Shown: positions 35,812 through 47,966, counted from the first letter of the stretch. The stretch is DNA of 64,000 bases from Pseudorasbora parva (GCF_024679245.1 NC_090183.1:20689207-20753206); one strand, 5' to 3'. Notes: generated by a model not told the origin, from the sequence alone. A program made the numbers and translations.

Positions 35812-36110
35812 CAGTCTTGTTCAAAATAATAGCAGTACAATGTGACTAACCAGAATAATCAAGGTTTTTAGTATATTTTTTATTGCTACGTGGCAAACAA
35901 GTTACCAGTAGGTTCAGTAGATTGTCAGAAAACAAACAAGACCCAGCATTCATGATATGCACGCTCTTAAGGCTGTGCAATTGGGCAATTAGTTGAAAGG
36001 GGTGTGTTCAAAAAAATAGCAGTGTCTACCTTTGACTGTACAAACTCAAAACTATTTTGTACAAACATTTTTTTTTCTTCTGGGATTTAGCAATCCTGTG
36101 AATCACTAAA

Positions 36111-36527
36111 CTAATATTTAGTTGTATGACCACAGTTTTTTAAAACTGCTTGACATCTGTGTGGCATGGAGTCAACCAACTTGTGGCACCTCTCAGCTGT
36201 TATTCCACTCCATGATTCTTTAACAACATTCCACAATTCATTCACATTTCTTGGTTTTGCTTCTGAAACAGCATTTTTGATATCACCCCACAAGTTCTCA
36301 ATTGGATTAAGGTCTGGAGATTGGGCTGGCCACTCCATAACATTAATTTTGTTGGTTTGGAACCAAGACTTTGCCCGTTTACTAGTGTGTTTTGGGTCAT
36401 TGTCTTGTTGAAACAACCGTTTCAAGGGCATGTCCTCTTCAGCATAGGGCAACATGACCTCTTCAAGTATTTTAACATATGCAAACTGATCCATGATCCT
36501 TGTGTAGTGATTTTTACTTTTGTCCAC
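36111..36527 (-). pseudogene. Tc1 transposase C-terminal half
   Basis: This 138-codon piece carries FQQDNDPKHTSKRAKSWF and SPDLNPIENLWGDIKNAV, the second Asp and the Glu separated by 34 residues, and the family C-terminus (RCQAVLKNCGHTTKY). The first catalytic Asp is missing here. Upstream residues lie beyond the insertion, at 38700-38890. Confidence 0.88.
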
Positions 36528-36529
36528 CC

Positions 36530-38695
36530 AAGGACACTAAGTAAGAGAGTGATTGGTACTCACGTCACCGCTGACGTTGTGAATTTGGATCACACGTCAC
36601 TTAAGGTGTGGTTATGAGTACATCAGATGACCACCTTCCCCCCTGTTTGTTTGGGACACTAGTCAAGGCCTTTTACCTTGGCTGTATGAGAACACTCCGC
36701 ACAGGAGGCTGCCCAGTCATTTATAATGAATGTAAAGGGGGGGAGAATTGGTCAGCTGATTTATCTGAAAGATTGGTGAGATTTCTAACTTGTAGAGCCT
36801 TTTCTGCTTTATCAGCACAAGGAAGACACAATTGTAATAAAATAGATTTTATTAACAAAAGATAAACAGAACAATTAACACAACTACTAAATGAATACAA
36901 TGAATGATAAAGGAATAGAGTGCGTAAAATGCATAAAATACATGTGAGTAAGTTAAGTGTGGCTATAGAAGAGTTACGTTATCTTATGGAAAGATAAACT
37001 GTTGTTTCTCTGAAACTAAGGTGAAGAACCTTATTATGCATTAAACAAATAAACGAAAGATTATTTGTTATTAACTAGCATCAGTTATATTACGTCTAAT
37101 GTAAATTAGAAAATCATATATTGATAATATACAACAATGCCAAGGTCTCTAGAGAGAGGTTTGGTTAAGTGATATTTACGTTCCACGTGGTTGAGTAAGC
37201 AGTCCGATGGTGATGACTTCTTCTAATGGTTTTGCTGGGAGACAGTGCAGTGAAGAAAGGAGCTGGAATCTGTTTCAACAGCCTTGAACACGAAGATCTG
37301 TGGGATGCGGATCTCCTGGGGCACCAAAGGGTCCTAAAATCTGGAACACGCAGATGAGGCCCTGAAGTAGGTGCAGAAGGTCCTTAATCTGGAACACGCA
37401 GATGAAGGAACCTTGAAGTGAAGGTTTGCTCTCCTGAGCTTAACCTTGTTGCAAATGTCTCTGTGTGTCTTCTGCCTCTTTGGACCAGACACTCAGAAGT
37501 TGGTCAATCTGCTCTGTTCTCTTTAGCATGGAGACTCGGGACGTGCTGTAGTCGTCTCGCTGGACTAAAACTCTGAACGTAGTGTTGGTTAATGTCTCTT
37601 TCCTCACAGGCTGGAGATTCAGATCCTCGGATCTTGTGTTGTCTCTCTGGTTAAACCAGAGGCTCAGAACTTGGTTGCTCTGTCACAGTCTAATCCTCGG
37701 CGGACAGACTCAGAACTTGGTGAACTGTTTGTCTCTCGGATGTGGAGACTCAGAACCTGGTTGCTCTGTTACAGTCTAATCCTCAGGGGACAGACTCAGA
37801 ACTTGGTGAACTGTTTGTCTCTCGCGTGGAGGAGACTCAGAACCTGATTGCTCTGTCACAGTCTAATCCTCAGGGGACAGACTCAGAACAAGGAGTGTCT
37901 ATTGAAAGGGTACCTTTATCCTTTTCCAAATAGGAGGAGATTGCAATTTGGCGCTTCTCCATTCCAGTGTTACTATTGGCTGCTGGCACCAGAGAGGGCA
38001 CACTGTGGCCCACCCTTCTTTCCCCTGTGGAACTCATTTGCATACTGTACACAGTTAGAAGTCTTTAAATGGTCTTTAAAGTTCATCAATGCATTTCTCA
38101 CTTTCCAAACCACCATCAGAATACCCTTGGCAATATACTTAACAAATAGACACCAAACATGATGGAAAAAGATTGAACTGTCATGTGTTCATTCATTTGT
38201 TCATTAACAGCTGAATTTGTGGAAGATGTTGCATTACAAATAGCTGTCACTGAAAATACTTATTTCTCTGAATAAGTATGAGATGGATATGTGTAGTTTA
38301 CATCAGTCTTAAGGTTTCCAAACATAGTTGTGAATGGATTTGGATGGATCAGTTTTGGTCTTTCTTTGTTTCACCCACTACTGCTGAAGTCCTGAGGAAT
38401 GTTTATGGCCGTCACAAATCAGGTCATTAGGGATCCATCTCTAGATGGGTGAAGGGCAGAAACTGCATGTGGACCAATGAGAAGTCCTGTCCTTCCTGGG
38501 CTTGGAACTAGAGGTCTTCTTCTTGCCCCCAAAGAGGTGTCTGGATGTTGTCCAAGCATCTTTATCTGATGCTGTTGAACATTTTGTTTGTGCTAGTCCA
38601 ACAGGATCCAATCAAAACTGAGCAAACCTTTGTCCACTGTTATGGGCAAAAAGGGGCCTGGCCATAAACTGGGCCCTGGAATTCTGGTGTCCACT
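36530..38695. other. Unclassified insertion in the Tc1 element, with minisatellite
   Basis: This region separates the two Tc1 transposase pieces. It has no convincing ORF. A minus-strand AATAAAATC near 36855 and the overall composition hint at an LTR-retroelement remnant, but I could not find matching ends or a target duplication. 37260-37420 holds near-repeats of TCTGGAACACGCAGATGA. 38300-38690 holds unidentified sequence. Confidence 0.35.
37665..37895. repeat. Minisatellite, period 86-87 bp, about 2.7 copies
   Basis: Copies start with CAGAACYTGRTTGCTCTGT at 37665, 37751 and 37838. Each contains CACAGTCTAATCCTCRG and GGTGAACTGTTTGTCTCTCG. Divergence between copies is small. Confidence 0.88.
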
Positions 38696-38959
38696 ACACT
38701 TGGTATGCGATAAATAGGCCCAACACCATAGTAGGAGAAACATGCCCATATCATGATGCTTGCACCTCCATGCTTCACTGTCTTCACTGTGTACTGTGGC
38801 TTGAATTCAGAGTTTGGGGGTCGTCTCACAAACTGCCTGTGGCCCTTGGACCCAAAAAGAACAATTTTACTGCTAAAATTCGACTGCTTTACGGCATATA
38901 CGTCACTTCCACCACCACCTGCAGTAAACACAAGTAAATACATAAAACGTACAAAATCA

Positions 38960-39390
38960 TATCATATTTTAGGAAACCCAAGATGTCTGTGATATTTGTT
39001 TATTTGTCTTGCCTCAAGCTTTAATGCAAATCGATTTTTCAAATTTACTGATTCATCTAGAGGCATGAAATCGCTTTAACTGACATTTTCCTGGACCGTT
39101 CCCACCTGGTGGAATGACCTGCCGATCTCAATTCGTGCTGCCGATTCTTAAGACACATCTCTTCCAATTGCACCTGATCAATAAAGAATAGCACTTAACT
39201 ATCCATTAATTTTTGTTTGTTTGTCCAAAAAACAAACTAAAAAAAACTGTGTACTGTGCTAATTAACTGAGACTTCTTACAGCTCTTACAGGTTGTTGGC
39301 CTTGTTTTTTTCGTTGCTTCTATTGCTCTCCCCTTTTTTGTAAGTCGCTTTGGATAAAAGCGTCTGCTAAATGATTAAATGTAAATATAA
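38960..39390 (+). repeat. 5'-truncated L2-type LINE 3' end
   Basis: From about 39085 the sequence carries the end of the RT protein (GGTGGAATGACCTGCC encodes WNDLP). It ends with the widespread fish tail TAAGTCGCTTTGGATAAAAG, CGTCTGCTAAATGATTAAAT. Only the last 300 bp of a LINE (plus strand) is present. The part before 39085 is unassigned. Confidence 0.75.
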
Positions 39391-39715
39391 TCTATGGTAG
39401 CTTGATATTATGATATTGTTGATTACTATTGAGTTACTATTGAGTTATTACCTACCACTCAAACATTGAATTGAAGTATCATATAGATTCTGTAAAACGG
39501 TGACCAATAGACTTGGCTACTATAATGACGCTGGCTTGTAAACGTGAGCATCGCGATCATTTAGCGTTTAAAAAAAAATTAAACCCATGAAATTATATTC
39601 AAATGACATGCTGAAACAAATGCCACTGTACCTGGGATGAAGACATTTCACACGCAACGCAAGCAGAACACCAGCATGTGAACTCCTCCTGCAGTGTTCA
39701 GGGTAACTGATAACT
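39391..39715. other. Unassigned sequence
   Basis: Nothing recognised. It is AT-rich and non-coding. Confidence 0.4.
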
Positions 39716-40191
39716 TAGTGATGCGCGGGTCGGCTTTTTTTCCAACCCGCGGGTCCCGCTTTTATGAAATTATTTGGCCCGCCCCGCACCACTGTATATA
39801 TTTTAACAACCCGCTCCACACTCGCGACCATTAAATAGACATACTAGGCATTGTAATGTAAACGAAGACAGCTTTTATTTAAGCCTGAAAGTGCTTGGAA
39901 ACATTGCCCTGTAAACAAATATGAACCATAAATCAGGTCATAGTAATAACAGTAATTATATTCTTAATAATATATTATATATAATATATTGATAAACATT
40001 TTCAACATTTACAAAGCACGAACCTCGTCTCTCTCGACAACTTCTTCATTATCGTTCTCCCACTCACTAAACTCATTTATCTTTGACTCGCTCGGCTGGC
40101 TGGCGGCTGGAGCTGCTTGGCTATACTTGCTAATGCAAGTTACGTTGCTACGGCCGTCGTATTGTAACCTTATCAAAGAGCCTAATAAAAT

Positions 40192-42482
40192 TAGGGCTGG
40201 GCAAGTAAATGCATTATTATCGCGATAACGCATTTATTTATTAACGCTGACAATTATTTTATCGCACATTAACGTAGTTATTATTATATTGAAAGGCCTT
40301 TGCTCACTGCCTCTGAATATACATACAGACAAACCATTGGTCACAGGAATACAGTGCTGTCTGTAGCCTAAGCCAAGGGCGTGACATTCTTTGTCTGGGA
40401 CAAATGGGACAAGTAAAATATAAAAATAACCAGAAACGCGAGAATGATTCCGATTTTTTTTTAAATTATATTCAATGTAAACAGCGATTGATGAATGTAT
40501 AGGTCCGTCTAAAAAAATTGCATATTGTGATAGTTCATTATTTTCCATAATGTAATGATAAAAATTAAAGTTTCATATATTTTAGATTCATTGCACACCA
40601 ACTAAAATATTTCAGGTCTTTTATTGTTTTAAGACTGATGATTTTGGCATACAGCTCATGAAAACCCAAAATTCCTATCTCAAAAAAATTTGCATATCAT
40701 GAAAAGGTTCTCTAAACGAGCTATTAACCTAATCATCTGAATCAAATAATTAACTCTAAACACCTGCAAAAGATTCCTGAGGTTTTTAAAAACTCCCAGC
40801 CTGGTTCATTAATCAAAACTGCAATCATGGGTAAGACTGCCGACCTGACTGCTATCCAGAAGGCCATCATTGACACCCTCAAGCGAGAGGGTAAGGACAC
40901 AGAAAGAAATTTCTGAACGAATAGGCTGTTCCCAGAGTGCTGTATCAAGGCACCTCAGTGGGAAGTCTGTGGGAAGGAAAAAGTGTGGCAAAAAACGCTG
41001 CACTACGAGAAGAGGGGTGACCGGACCCTGAGAAAAATTGTGGAGAAGGACCAATTCCAGACCTTGGGGGCCCTGCGGAAGCAGTGGACTGAGTCTGGAG
41101 TAGAAACATCCAGAGCAACCGTGCACAGGCGTGTGCAGGAAATGGGCTACAGGATTCCCCAGGTCAAGCCACTTTTGGGCTACAGAGAAGCAGCACTAGA
41201 CTGTTGCTCAGTGGTCCAAAGTACTTTTTTCGGATGAAAGCAAATTTTGCATGTCATTTGGAAATCAACGTGCCAGAGTCTGGAGGAAGACTGGGGAGAA
41301 GGAAATGCCAAAATGCCCCTTTAAAAGCTTAAGGCCCCTATCGAAACATCCTCTGCCTCCATAACACCTCAGCAGTGCCATAGGCTGATTGCCTCCATGC
41401 CATGCCGCATTGAAGCAGTAATTTCAGCAAATTCCCGACCAAGTATTGATTGCATAACTGAACATAATTATTTGAAGGTTGACTTTTTTTGTATTAAAAA
41501 CACTTTTCTTTTATTGGTCGAATTAAATATGCTAATTTCATAACAGCAATATAAACTCACAGAAGAAACACTGGGGTAAAACTGAGTTTTTTGTAGTTGT
41601 TGATATTTATGATTTATGATATTGTTAATAACACAAGTTGACTTTGCAGTCGTGAATTGTGAAGCATAAATGGTGTAGCCTAGTTCAATAAATAAGTAGC
41701 CTAATTAATTTTAAGTTACTTGCATTTTAGATCCAAACAACCTTTTTTTGTTCCATTTCACCTATGATTTCACCGACGAAAATAGTTCCAAAAGAAAGCA
41801 ACAGTCAGCGGTGTTTTGTTACTAAATGATTCAGCGTTTTGAATGAATCATTTGAATAAATGACTCAATGACTCACTTATGAAGATGATCACTTGCTGCC
41901 CCCTATTGGCAGTTATGTTTAAAATCAGATTGCATGTTTTATTTAGAACATCAACCTTATTTATTGCAGCTGTATTTTTTGCAGTTTAAATTATTTAATT
42001 TGATTGGTAACAGCCTATAGTGTCTTTACTATTATAACGTAATTTATTAATCAAATGTTAGAATTTAACATGAAAGATGATGCATACATTTAATAAGATT
42101 AAAAAAATGGCCTTTATAAAATTAAATAACGCCCTGGGGTGAATATCACAAATATGCAGATTTAAGTAGGCCTATGTAAAAACTGACACAGCACTGATGA
42201 GAATATTACTACAGAATCAATATATGTTTACCACCAATTTAATTTAATTTGATTAAATTAATGTTTAAGTTGATATTTACAAGAAATATTGTAACTGTTA
42301 CTAACTTTTAACTGCTGTAAAAACACCTTATTTGTTTAAAGTGTTTGCAAACCATGTTATTGCACTTTTGTTCATTTAGCAGCACTTTTGTATTCATTAT
42401 TGAATTTTGTGCATACTGCGATTAATCCCAGAAAATCATACGATTAATTGCAATTAAACATTTTAATCATTGCCCAGCACTA
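40192..42482. mobile_element. hAT-type element (TAGGGCTGGGC ends)
   Basis: Ends TAGGGCTGGGCAA and TTGCCCAGCACTA are flanked by exact 8-bp AATAAAAT (40184-40191 and 42483-42490). Sub-terminal GATAACGCATTTAT and CGATTAATTGCAATTAA are typical of a teleost hAT family. It contains a degraded Tc1 copy at about 40500-41535. The rest (41540-42480) is non-coding and AT-rich. Confidence 0.93.
40500..41535 (+). pseudogene. Degraded Tc1 copy with deleted transposase
   Basis: The left end resembles the 42548 element (TTGCATATTGTGATAGTTCA). A plus-strand ATG at 40828 gives MGKTADLTAIQKAIIDTLKR, then a frameshift. The paired-domain remainder is at 40983-41237 (LRKIVEKDQFQTLGALRKQW). A deletion joins the middle directly to the C-terminus near 41320, and the right terminus is eroded near 41530. 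The same family as 42548-44084, in the opposite orientation. Confidence 0.85.
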
Positions 42483-42547
42483 AATAAAATATGAAATAGA
42501 TATTCCCAAATATTTAATATAGGCTATAGGGAATTGAATGCAACATA

Positions 42548-44084
42548 CAGGTCCTTCTCAAAAAATTAGCATATTGTGATGAAGTTCATTATTTTCCATA
42601 ATGTAATGATAAAAATTAAACTTTCATATATTTTAGATTCATTGCACACCAACTGAAATATTTCAGGTCTTTTATTGTTTTAATACTGATGATTTTGGCA
42701 TATAGCTCATGAAAACCTCAAAAATCTAAAAAAAAAAAATTGCTTATTTCATCCGACCAATAAAAGAAAAGTGTTTTTAATACAAAAAAAAATCAACCTT
42801 CAAATAATTGTTCAGTTATGCACTCAATACTTGGTCGGGAATCCTTTTGCAGACATGACTGCTTCAATGCGGCGTGGCATGGAGGCAATCAGCCTGTGGC
42901 ACTGCTGAGGTGTTATGGAGGCCCAGGATGCTTCGACAGCGGCCTTAAGCTCATCCAAAGTGTTGGGTCTTGCGTCTCTCAACTTTCTTTTCACAATATC
43001 CCACAGATTCTCTATGGGGTTCAGGTCAGGAGAGTTGGCAGGCCAATTGAGCACAGTAATACCATGGTCAGTAAACCATTTACCAGTGGTTTTGGCACAG
43101 GTGCCAGGTCATGCTGAAAAACGAAATCTTCATCTCTATAAAGCTTTTCAGCAGATGGAAGCATGAAGTGCTCCAAAATCTCCTGATAGCTAGCTGCATT
43201 GACCCTGCCCTTGATAAAACACAGTGGAACAACACCAGCAGCTGACATGGCACCCCAGACCATCACTGACTGTGGGTACTTGACACTGGACTTCAGGCAT
43301 TTTGGCATTTCCTTCTCCCCAGTCTTCCTCCAGACTCTGGCACCTTGATTACCGAATGACATGCAAAATTTGCTTTTATCCGAAAAAAGTACTTTGGACC
43401 ACTGAGCAACAGTCCAGTGCTACTTCTCTGTAGCCCAAAAGTGGCTTGACCTGGGGAATGCGGCACCTGTAGCCTATTTCCTGCACACGCCTGTGCACGA
43501 TGGCTCTGGATGTTTCTACTCCAGACTCAGTCCACTGCTTCCGCAGGTCCCCCAAGGTCTGGAATTGGTCCTTCTCCACAATCTTTCTCAGGGACCGGTC
43601 ACATCTTCTCGTTGTGCAGCGTTTTTTGCCATGCTTTTTCCTTCCCACAGACTTCCCACTGAGGTGCCTTGATAAAGCACTCTGGGAGCAGCCTATTTGT
43701 TCAGAAATTTCTTTCTGTGTCTTACCCTCTCGCTTGAGGGTGTCAATGATGGCCTTCTGGACAGCAGTCAGGTCGGCAGTCTTACCCATGATTGCGGTTT
43801 TGAGTAATGAACCAGGCTGGGAGTTTTTAAAAGCCTCAGGAATCTTTTGCAGGTGTTTAGAGTTAATTATTTGATTCAGATGATTAGGTTAATAGCTCGT
43901 TTAGAGAACCTTTTCATGATAAGCAAATTTTTTGATTAATTTGGGGTTTTCATGAGCTGTATGCCAAAATCATCAGTCTTAAAACAATAAAAGACCTGAA
44001 ATATTTCAGTTGGAGTGCAATGAATCTAAAATATATGAAAGTTTAATTTGTATCACAATATGCTAATTTTTTGAGAAGGCCCTG
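42548..44084 (-). mobile_element. Tc1 element, full length
   Basis: The left end CAGGTCCTTCTCAAAAAATT is matched at the right by TTTTTTGAGAAGGCCCTG. TA lies on both sides (42546-42547 and 44085-44086). The 1537-bp length is normal for Tc1. Confidence 0.94.
42824..43789 (-). pseudogene. Tc1 transposase, two to three frameshifts
   Basis: The N-terminal paired-like domain runs 43789-43376 (LKREGKTQKEISEQIGCSQS, GVETSRAIVHRRVQEIGYR). The middle is at 43362-43021 (MSFGNQGARVWRKTGE, SVMVWGAMSAAGVVPLCFI, FVFQHDLAP). The last third is at 43054-42824 (LNWPANSPDLNPIENLWDIV). Frame changes near 43370 and 43080 break it. The catalytic Asp neighbourhood reads QHDLAP instead of the family's QQD. Confidence 0.9.
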
Positions 44085-44445
44085 TACACCGATTTTTTTA
44101 ATTTAATTTTGTTTTTAATGACCCGCCCCAACCCGCGCCGCAAATAAAGTGACAATTTCTTTATCCGCCCCAACCCAACCCGCGCATCACTAGTTCAAGG
44201 CTATCAAGGTTGTCATGTCAACAAATGCACATGCGCATCCCCTGATGTAGGATGACAGTTTATGACAGTAGTAGAGGACAATAATGTTTCCCAACTGTAG
44301 GGGGACCCCGAGAGCAAAAATTACCTAGTGCTGATTTAATTTGTGTTCTACTGAAGAAACAAAGACACGTGCATCTTGGATGCCCTGGGGATAAGCAAAT
44401 AAACCAGTTTTCAAAATTTTATTTTTGTGTGAACTATCCCTTTAA

Positions 44446-46232
44446 AGGTCCCATGGCATGACATTTTATTTTATGAGGTTTTTCAACATTAATATGAGTT
44501 CCCATGGCCTGAATATTGTCCCAAGTCGCTAGAAATTTTTATCAGTATAAAACGATTTCAGGCTGTCTTTCTCTGCCTTTGAGAAAATGAGAGCTCAGAT
44601 GAGCTGATCTAGAATTCTCCTGTTATGACGTCATACCAGGAAAGGTTACCACCCCTTCCTCTGCTTTGCCCACCCATAGAATTAGTAGAGAAAGGAGTCC
44701 GTTTTATCACTGATGTCAGCAGTACAGGCTTTACCATAAGGATTTAACAGCACCACCACAAACAGTGAGTAACAGTGTTCATTAATGCCTGATCTGGGAT
44801 CAATGAGTTCTGATGTGTAGCTAATCATTTAAGTTCACACAGACTTTCTTTCTAAATCGTTTAAAACTGTCAGTCCTGCAGCTGGCCGTCTTGATGCATC
44901 AGTGAATCAAGTCAGTGACTAAAACCATCAACTTAACGTTGTTTCTGTTAGCAGCATGAAACAAATCTGTTATTTAAAGGTGCACTATGCAACTTTCCGT
45001 CCACTGGAGGGCGCCTATTTAAAACAAATGCGTAGTTTGATGACGCAAAGTGTGAGCGCAGCATCTTGGGAGATGTCGTCTTCTCATCACAGCCGGTGGA
45101 AAATAGGACTCGGGCAGAAAGCTTACTGTAGTCTAAAGCAGAGCAGGACCAAGTGTTGTGGACCTGAGCACAGCTGCTGGAGCGATTGTTAAACAAATAC
45201 CCGCCTTGCGAATACCGGGACTTTTATTATGACGGGACGGGACACAGTCGCCGGGCGCCTGCACAGATCCGCTTTTCCGGTTATGATTTTGAGGTAATGC
45301 AGCTCTGTTTATCATATTAGATACATTTAAGTGTGTTTAAAACAATGTTATGAGGTTACTCCGTGCGTTCACTTGTTCACACTGCTAAGAGTAAAGCGTT
45401 CCTGCCAAATAAAAGCCGAAACCGAGGGTAGCGCAGATATGACACAATTGACAGGCGACTCCCTCAAATGCAATGCTGAAACGTCCCTGTCCTTAGTTAA
45501 AATAGCAATTTTCTCACAATTTACAAATAGTTGGAAACATCTGGGATATTGTAGGTACTCAACTGAACAAAATATATAACACCTAGTGGTTTTTGGATAT
45601 TTTACTGCAAAAATACTACATAGTGCACCTTTAAATGATTAAACTAGAGAGAGCATTCAAAGAACACTCTTTATAATGTTTGGATTGGTCAATCACACTT
45701 TTGAATGACGCTGCTCATTATGCTCAACAGAAGCTCTTACTGTATTCATGTCGATGTCATGTTTGCTGTTAGCTGTGGTGAAAGCATTTTGTGAGAGAAA
45801 TAATGTTGCAAAGTTCACTCGTGTTTATTCAGAGCTCTCAGATACAAACAAAATAAACGCGCGCTCTCAAAAACTTGGTAGAATAAAACTTCCTCAGCAC
45901 TCTTTGCCCAGCTCCGTTTCCGTCTCTCTCGACTGGCAGCGCTGCAGCAGCTGCTATGGCTCATGCCTGACTAAACCACGCCCCCATCTGCACGTTATCT
46001 AATTTTATATGCAAAGATGTCAGCCAATCACAGCAGTGGGTGTTTTCACTGAAGACTCACAGCAGACACGCCTCTTGAAACAGAGTATTCTAAACAGAGG
46101 GCTAATATCAGTATAGAAAAAAATGCCTTTTATTTCTAAATTATAATTTTTTTTTTTAATGTAAAAACCATACTATCAATATAAACACCCCAGGAAACAT
46201 AAAACAATAAAACAACCCATGCCATGGGACCT
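44446..46232. mobile_element. TTAA-flanked DNA element, family 1 copy B
   Basis: Ends are AGGTCCCATGGCATG and CATGCCATGGGACCT, with TTAA at 44442-44445 and 46233-46236. It lies inverted relative to copy A (15582-20752) and lacks the LINE. A 653-bp TTAA element is inserted in it. Its left TTAA is shared with the right end of the family 3 element, so the two abut with a single TTAA between them. Confidence 0.92.
44978..45630. mobile_element. TTAA-flanked DNA element, family 4 (nested)
   Basis: Ends AGGTGCACTATG and CATAGTGCACCT are flanked by TTAA (44974-44977 and 45631-45634). The empty site ATTTAAAT is present in copy A near 16206. It is 653 bp with no coding sign. Confidence 0.92.
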
Positions 46233-46236
46233 TTAA

Positions 46237-46527
<291 letters not shown>

Positions 46528-46774
46528 TAGACTGAAAACATTTGGGTTTGACATCCAAAAATGTATATGAGACAAAAGATCAATCTTTCAGCTTTTATTT
46601 CCAGGCATTTACATCTGGATCTGATACACAACTTAGAAGATATAACCTTTTGTTTGAACCCACCCATTTCTCATGTGACCAAAAGTATTGGAACAGATTA
46701 ATTTAAAATAGATTAAAGTGAATAAGATTTAATATTTAGTTGAAAATCCTTTGCTTGCAATAACTGCATCAAGC

Positions 46775-47799
46775 CTATGACCCATTGACTTCACCAAACT
46801 TTTGCATTCTTCTTTTGTAATGCTTTTCCAGGCTTCCACTGCAGCCTCTTTCAGTTGTTGTTTGTTTTGGGGGGTTACTCCCTTCAGTCTCTTTTTTAGC
46901 TGGTAAAATGCATGCTCTATAGGGTTTAAGTCTGGAGATTGACTTGGCCAGTCTAAAACCTTTCACTTTTTGCCCCTGATGAACTCCTTTGTTGCTTTGG
47001 CACTGTGTTTTGGGTCATTATCTTGCTGCATGATGAACGATCAGTTTGGTTGCATTTTTCTGTAAATTGGCAGACAAAATTTTTCTGTACACTTCAGAGT
47101 TCATTTTGCTGCTGCCATCATGTGTTACATCATCAATGAAGATCAATGAGCCCCTCCCAGAAGAAGCCATGCAAGCCCAAGCCATGACATTACCTCCACC
47201 GTGTTTCACAGATGAGCTTGTATGTTTGGGGTCATGAGCAGATCCTTTTTTCTCCAAACTTTAGCCTTTCCATCACTTTGGTAGAGGTTAATCTTTGTCT
47301 CATCAGTCCATAAAACTTTGCCCCAGAATGTTTGAGGCTTGTCTCTGTAGTTTTTGGCAAATTCCAGCCTGGCCTTCTTATTCTTCTTGCTAATGAGAGG
47401 TTTGCATCTTCTGGTGTAGCCTCTGTACTTTTGTTCATGAAGTCTTCTGCGGACTGTAGACTGTGATACCTTCACTCCTGCCCTCTTGTGGTTGTTGCTG
47501 ATGTCACTAACAGTTGTTTTAGGGTCTTTCTTTACAGCTCTCACTATGTTTCTGTCGTCAACAGCTGATGTTTTTCTTGGTCTACCCATTCAAGGTCTGT
47601 TACTTAGTGCACCAGTGGTTTCTTTCTTCTTCAGGACATTCCAAATGGTTGTACTTGCTATGGTCAATGTTTGTGGAATGGCTCTGATTGATTTTCCATC
47701 TTCTCTCAGCTTCACAATTGCTTGTTTTTCACCCATAGACAGCTCTCTGGTTTTCATGTTGGTTACACGTCTTACTATAAATGCAGTCTGCACAGGCAA
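46775..47799 (-). pseudogene. Tc1 transposase, multiply broken
   Basis: The DNA-binding half (47799-47206) has the helix-turn-helix ELSMGEKQAIVKLREDGKSI, a stop near 47590, then MGRPRKTSAVDDRN and the first catalytic motif LWTDETKINLYQSDG. The middle (47257-47018) has SSVKHGGGNVMAWACMASSG and LIVHHAAR, where the second catalytic Asp motif should follow. The C-terminal third (46966-46775) is in a shifted frame. At least three lesions. Confidence 0.87.
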
Positions 47800-47966
47800 A
47801 ACCCAAATCTGAAACTGAGTGCAGACATTTAGTGCTATTTATTGTTTGAATAATCAATGTAATAGGACACACCAGGGCAACAAAACACACCTGTCAGTCA
47901 CATGTTCCAATACTTTTGGTCACATGAGAAATGGGTGGGTTCAAACAAAAGGTTATATCTTCTAAG

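Larger units (their letters stand above)
35812..38890 (-). mobile_element. Tc1 element fragment, DD34E, 3' end plus split middle
   Basis: The terminus CAGTCTTGTTCAAAATAATA follows a TA at 35810-35811. The minus-strand C-terminal transposase is at 36527-36111. The preceding part of the same protein reappears at about 38890-38700 (VRRPPN..., KTVKHGGASIMIWACFSYYG, GPIYRI). About 2.2 kb of foreign DNA therefore separates the two. The N-terminal third and the right terminus were not found. Confidence 0.72.
39716..44192. mobile_element. DNA element with GC-rich ends (TAGTGATGCGCGGGT), hosting two insertions
   Basis: The left end TAGTGATGCGCGGGTCGG and right end CCAACCCGCGCATCACTA are inverted. Neighbouring CCCGC-rich blocks are also inverted (39745-39790 versus 44105-44180). 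The flanks TGATAACT and GTTCAAGG do not match, so the usual 8-bp duplication is missing. Its own sequence is about 0.65 kb after removal of the elements at 40192-42482 and 42548-44084. Confidence 0.75.
29836..44441. mobile_element. TTAA-flanked DNA element, family 3 (host of a nested stack)
   Basis: The left end is AGGGATAGTTCACCC, the right end GTGTGAACTATCCCT. TTAA flanks both at 29832-29835 and 44442-44445. The sub-terminal parts are also inverted copies: CAGGGCATCCAAGAT and TTTGTTTCTTCAGTAGAACA on the left match 44340-44395 on the right. Only a few hundred bases are its own. The rest is nested insertions, so pairing the two ends as one element is an inference. Confidence 0.7.

Noticed and set aside
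36530..38695. Endogenous retrovirus
   Set aside because: A poly-A-like signal and leader-like repeats are suggestive, but there are no paired LTRs, primer site or gag/pol/env frames.
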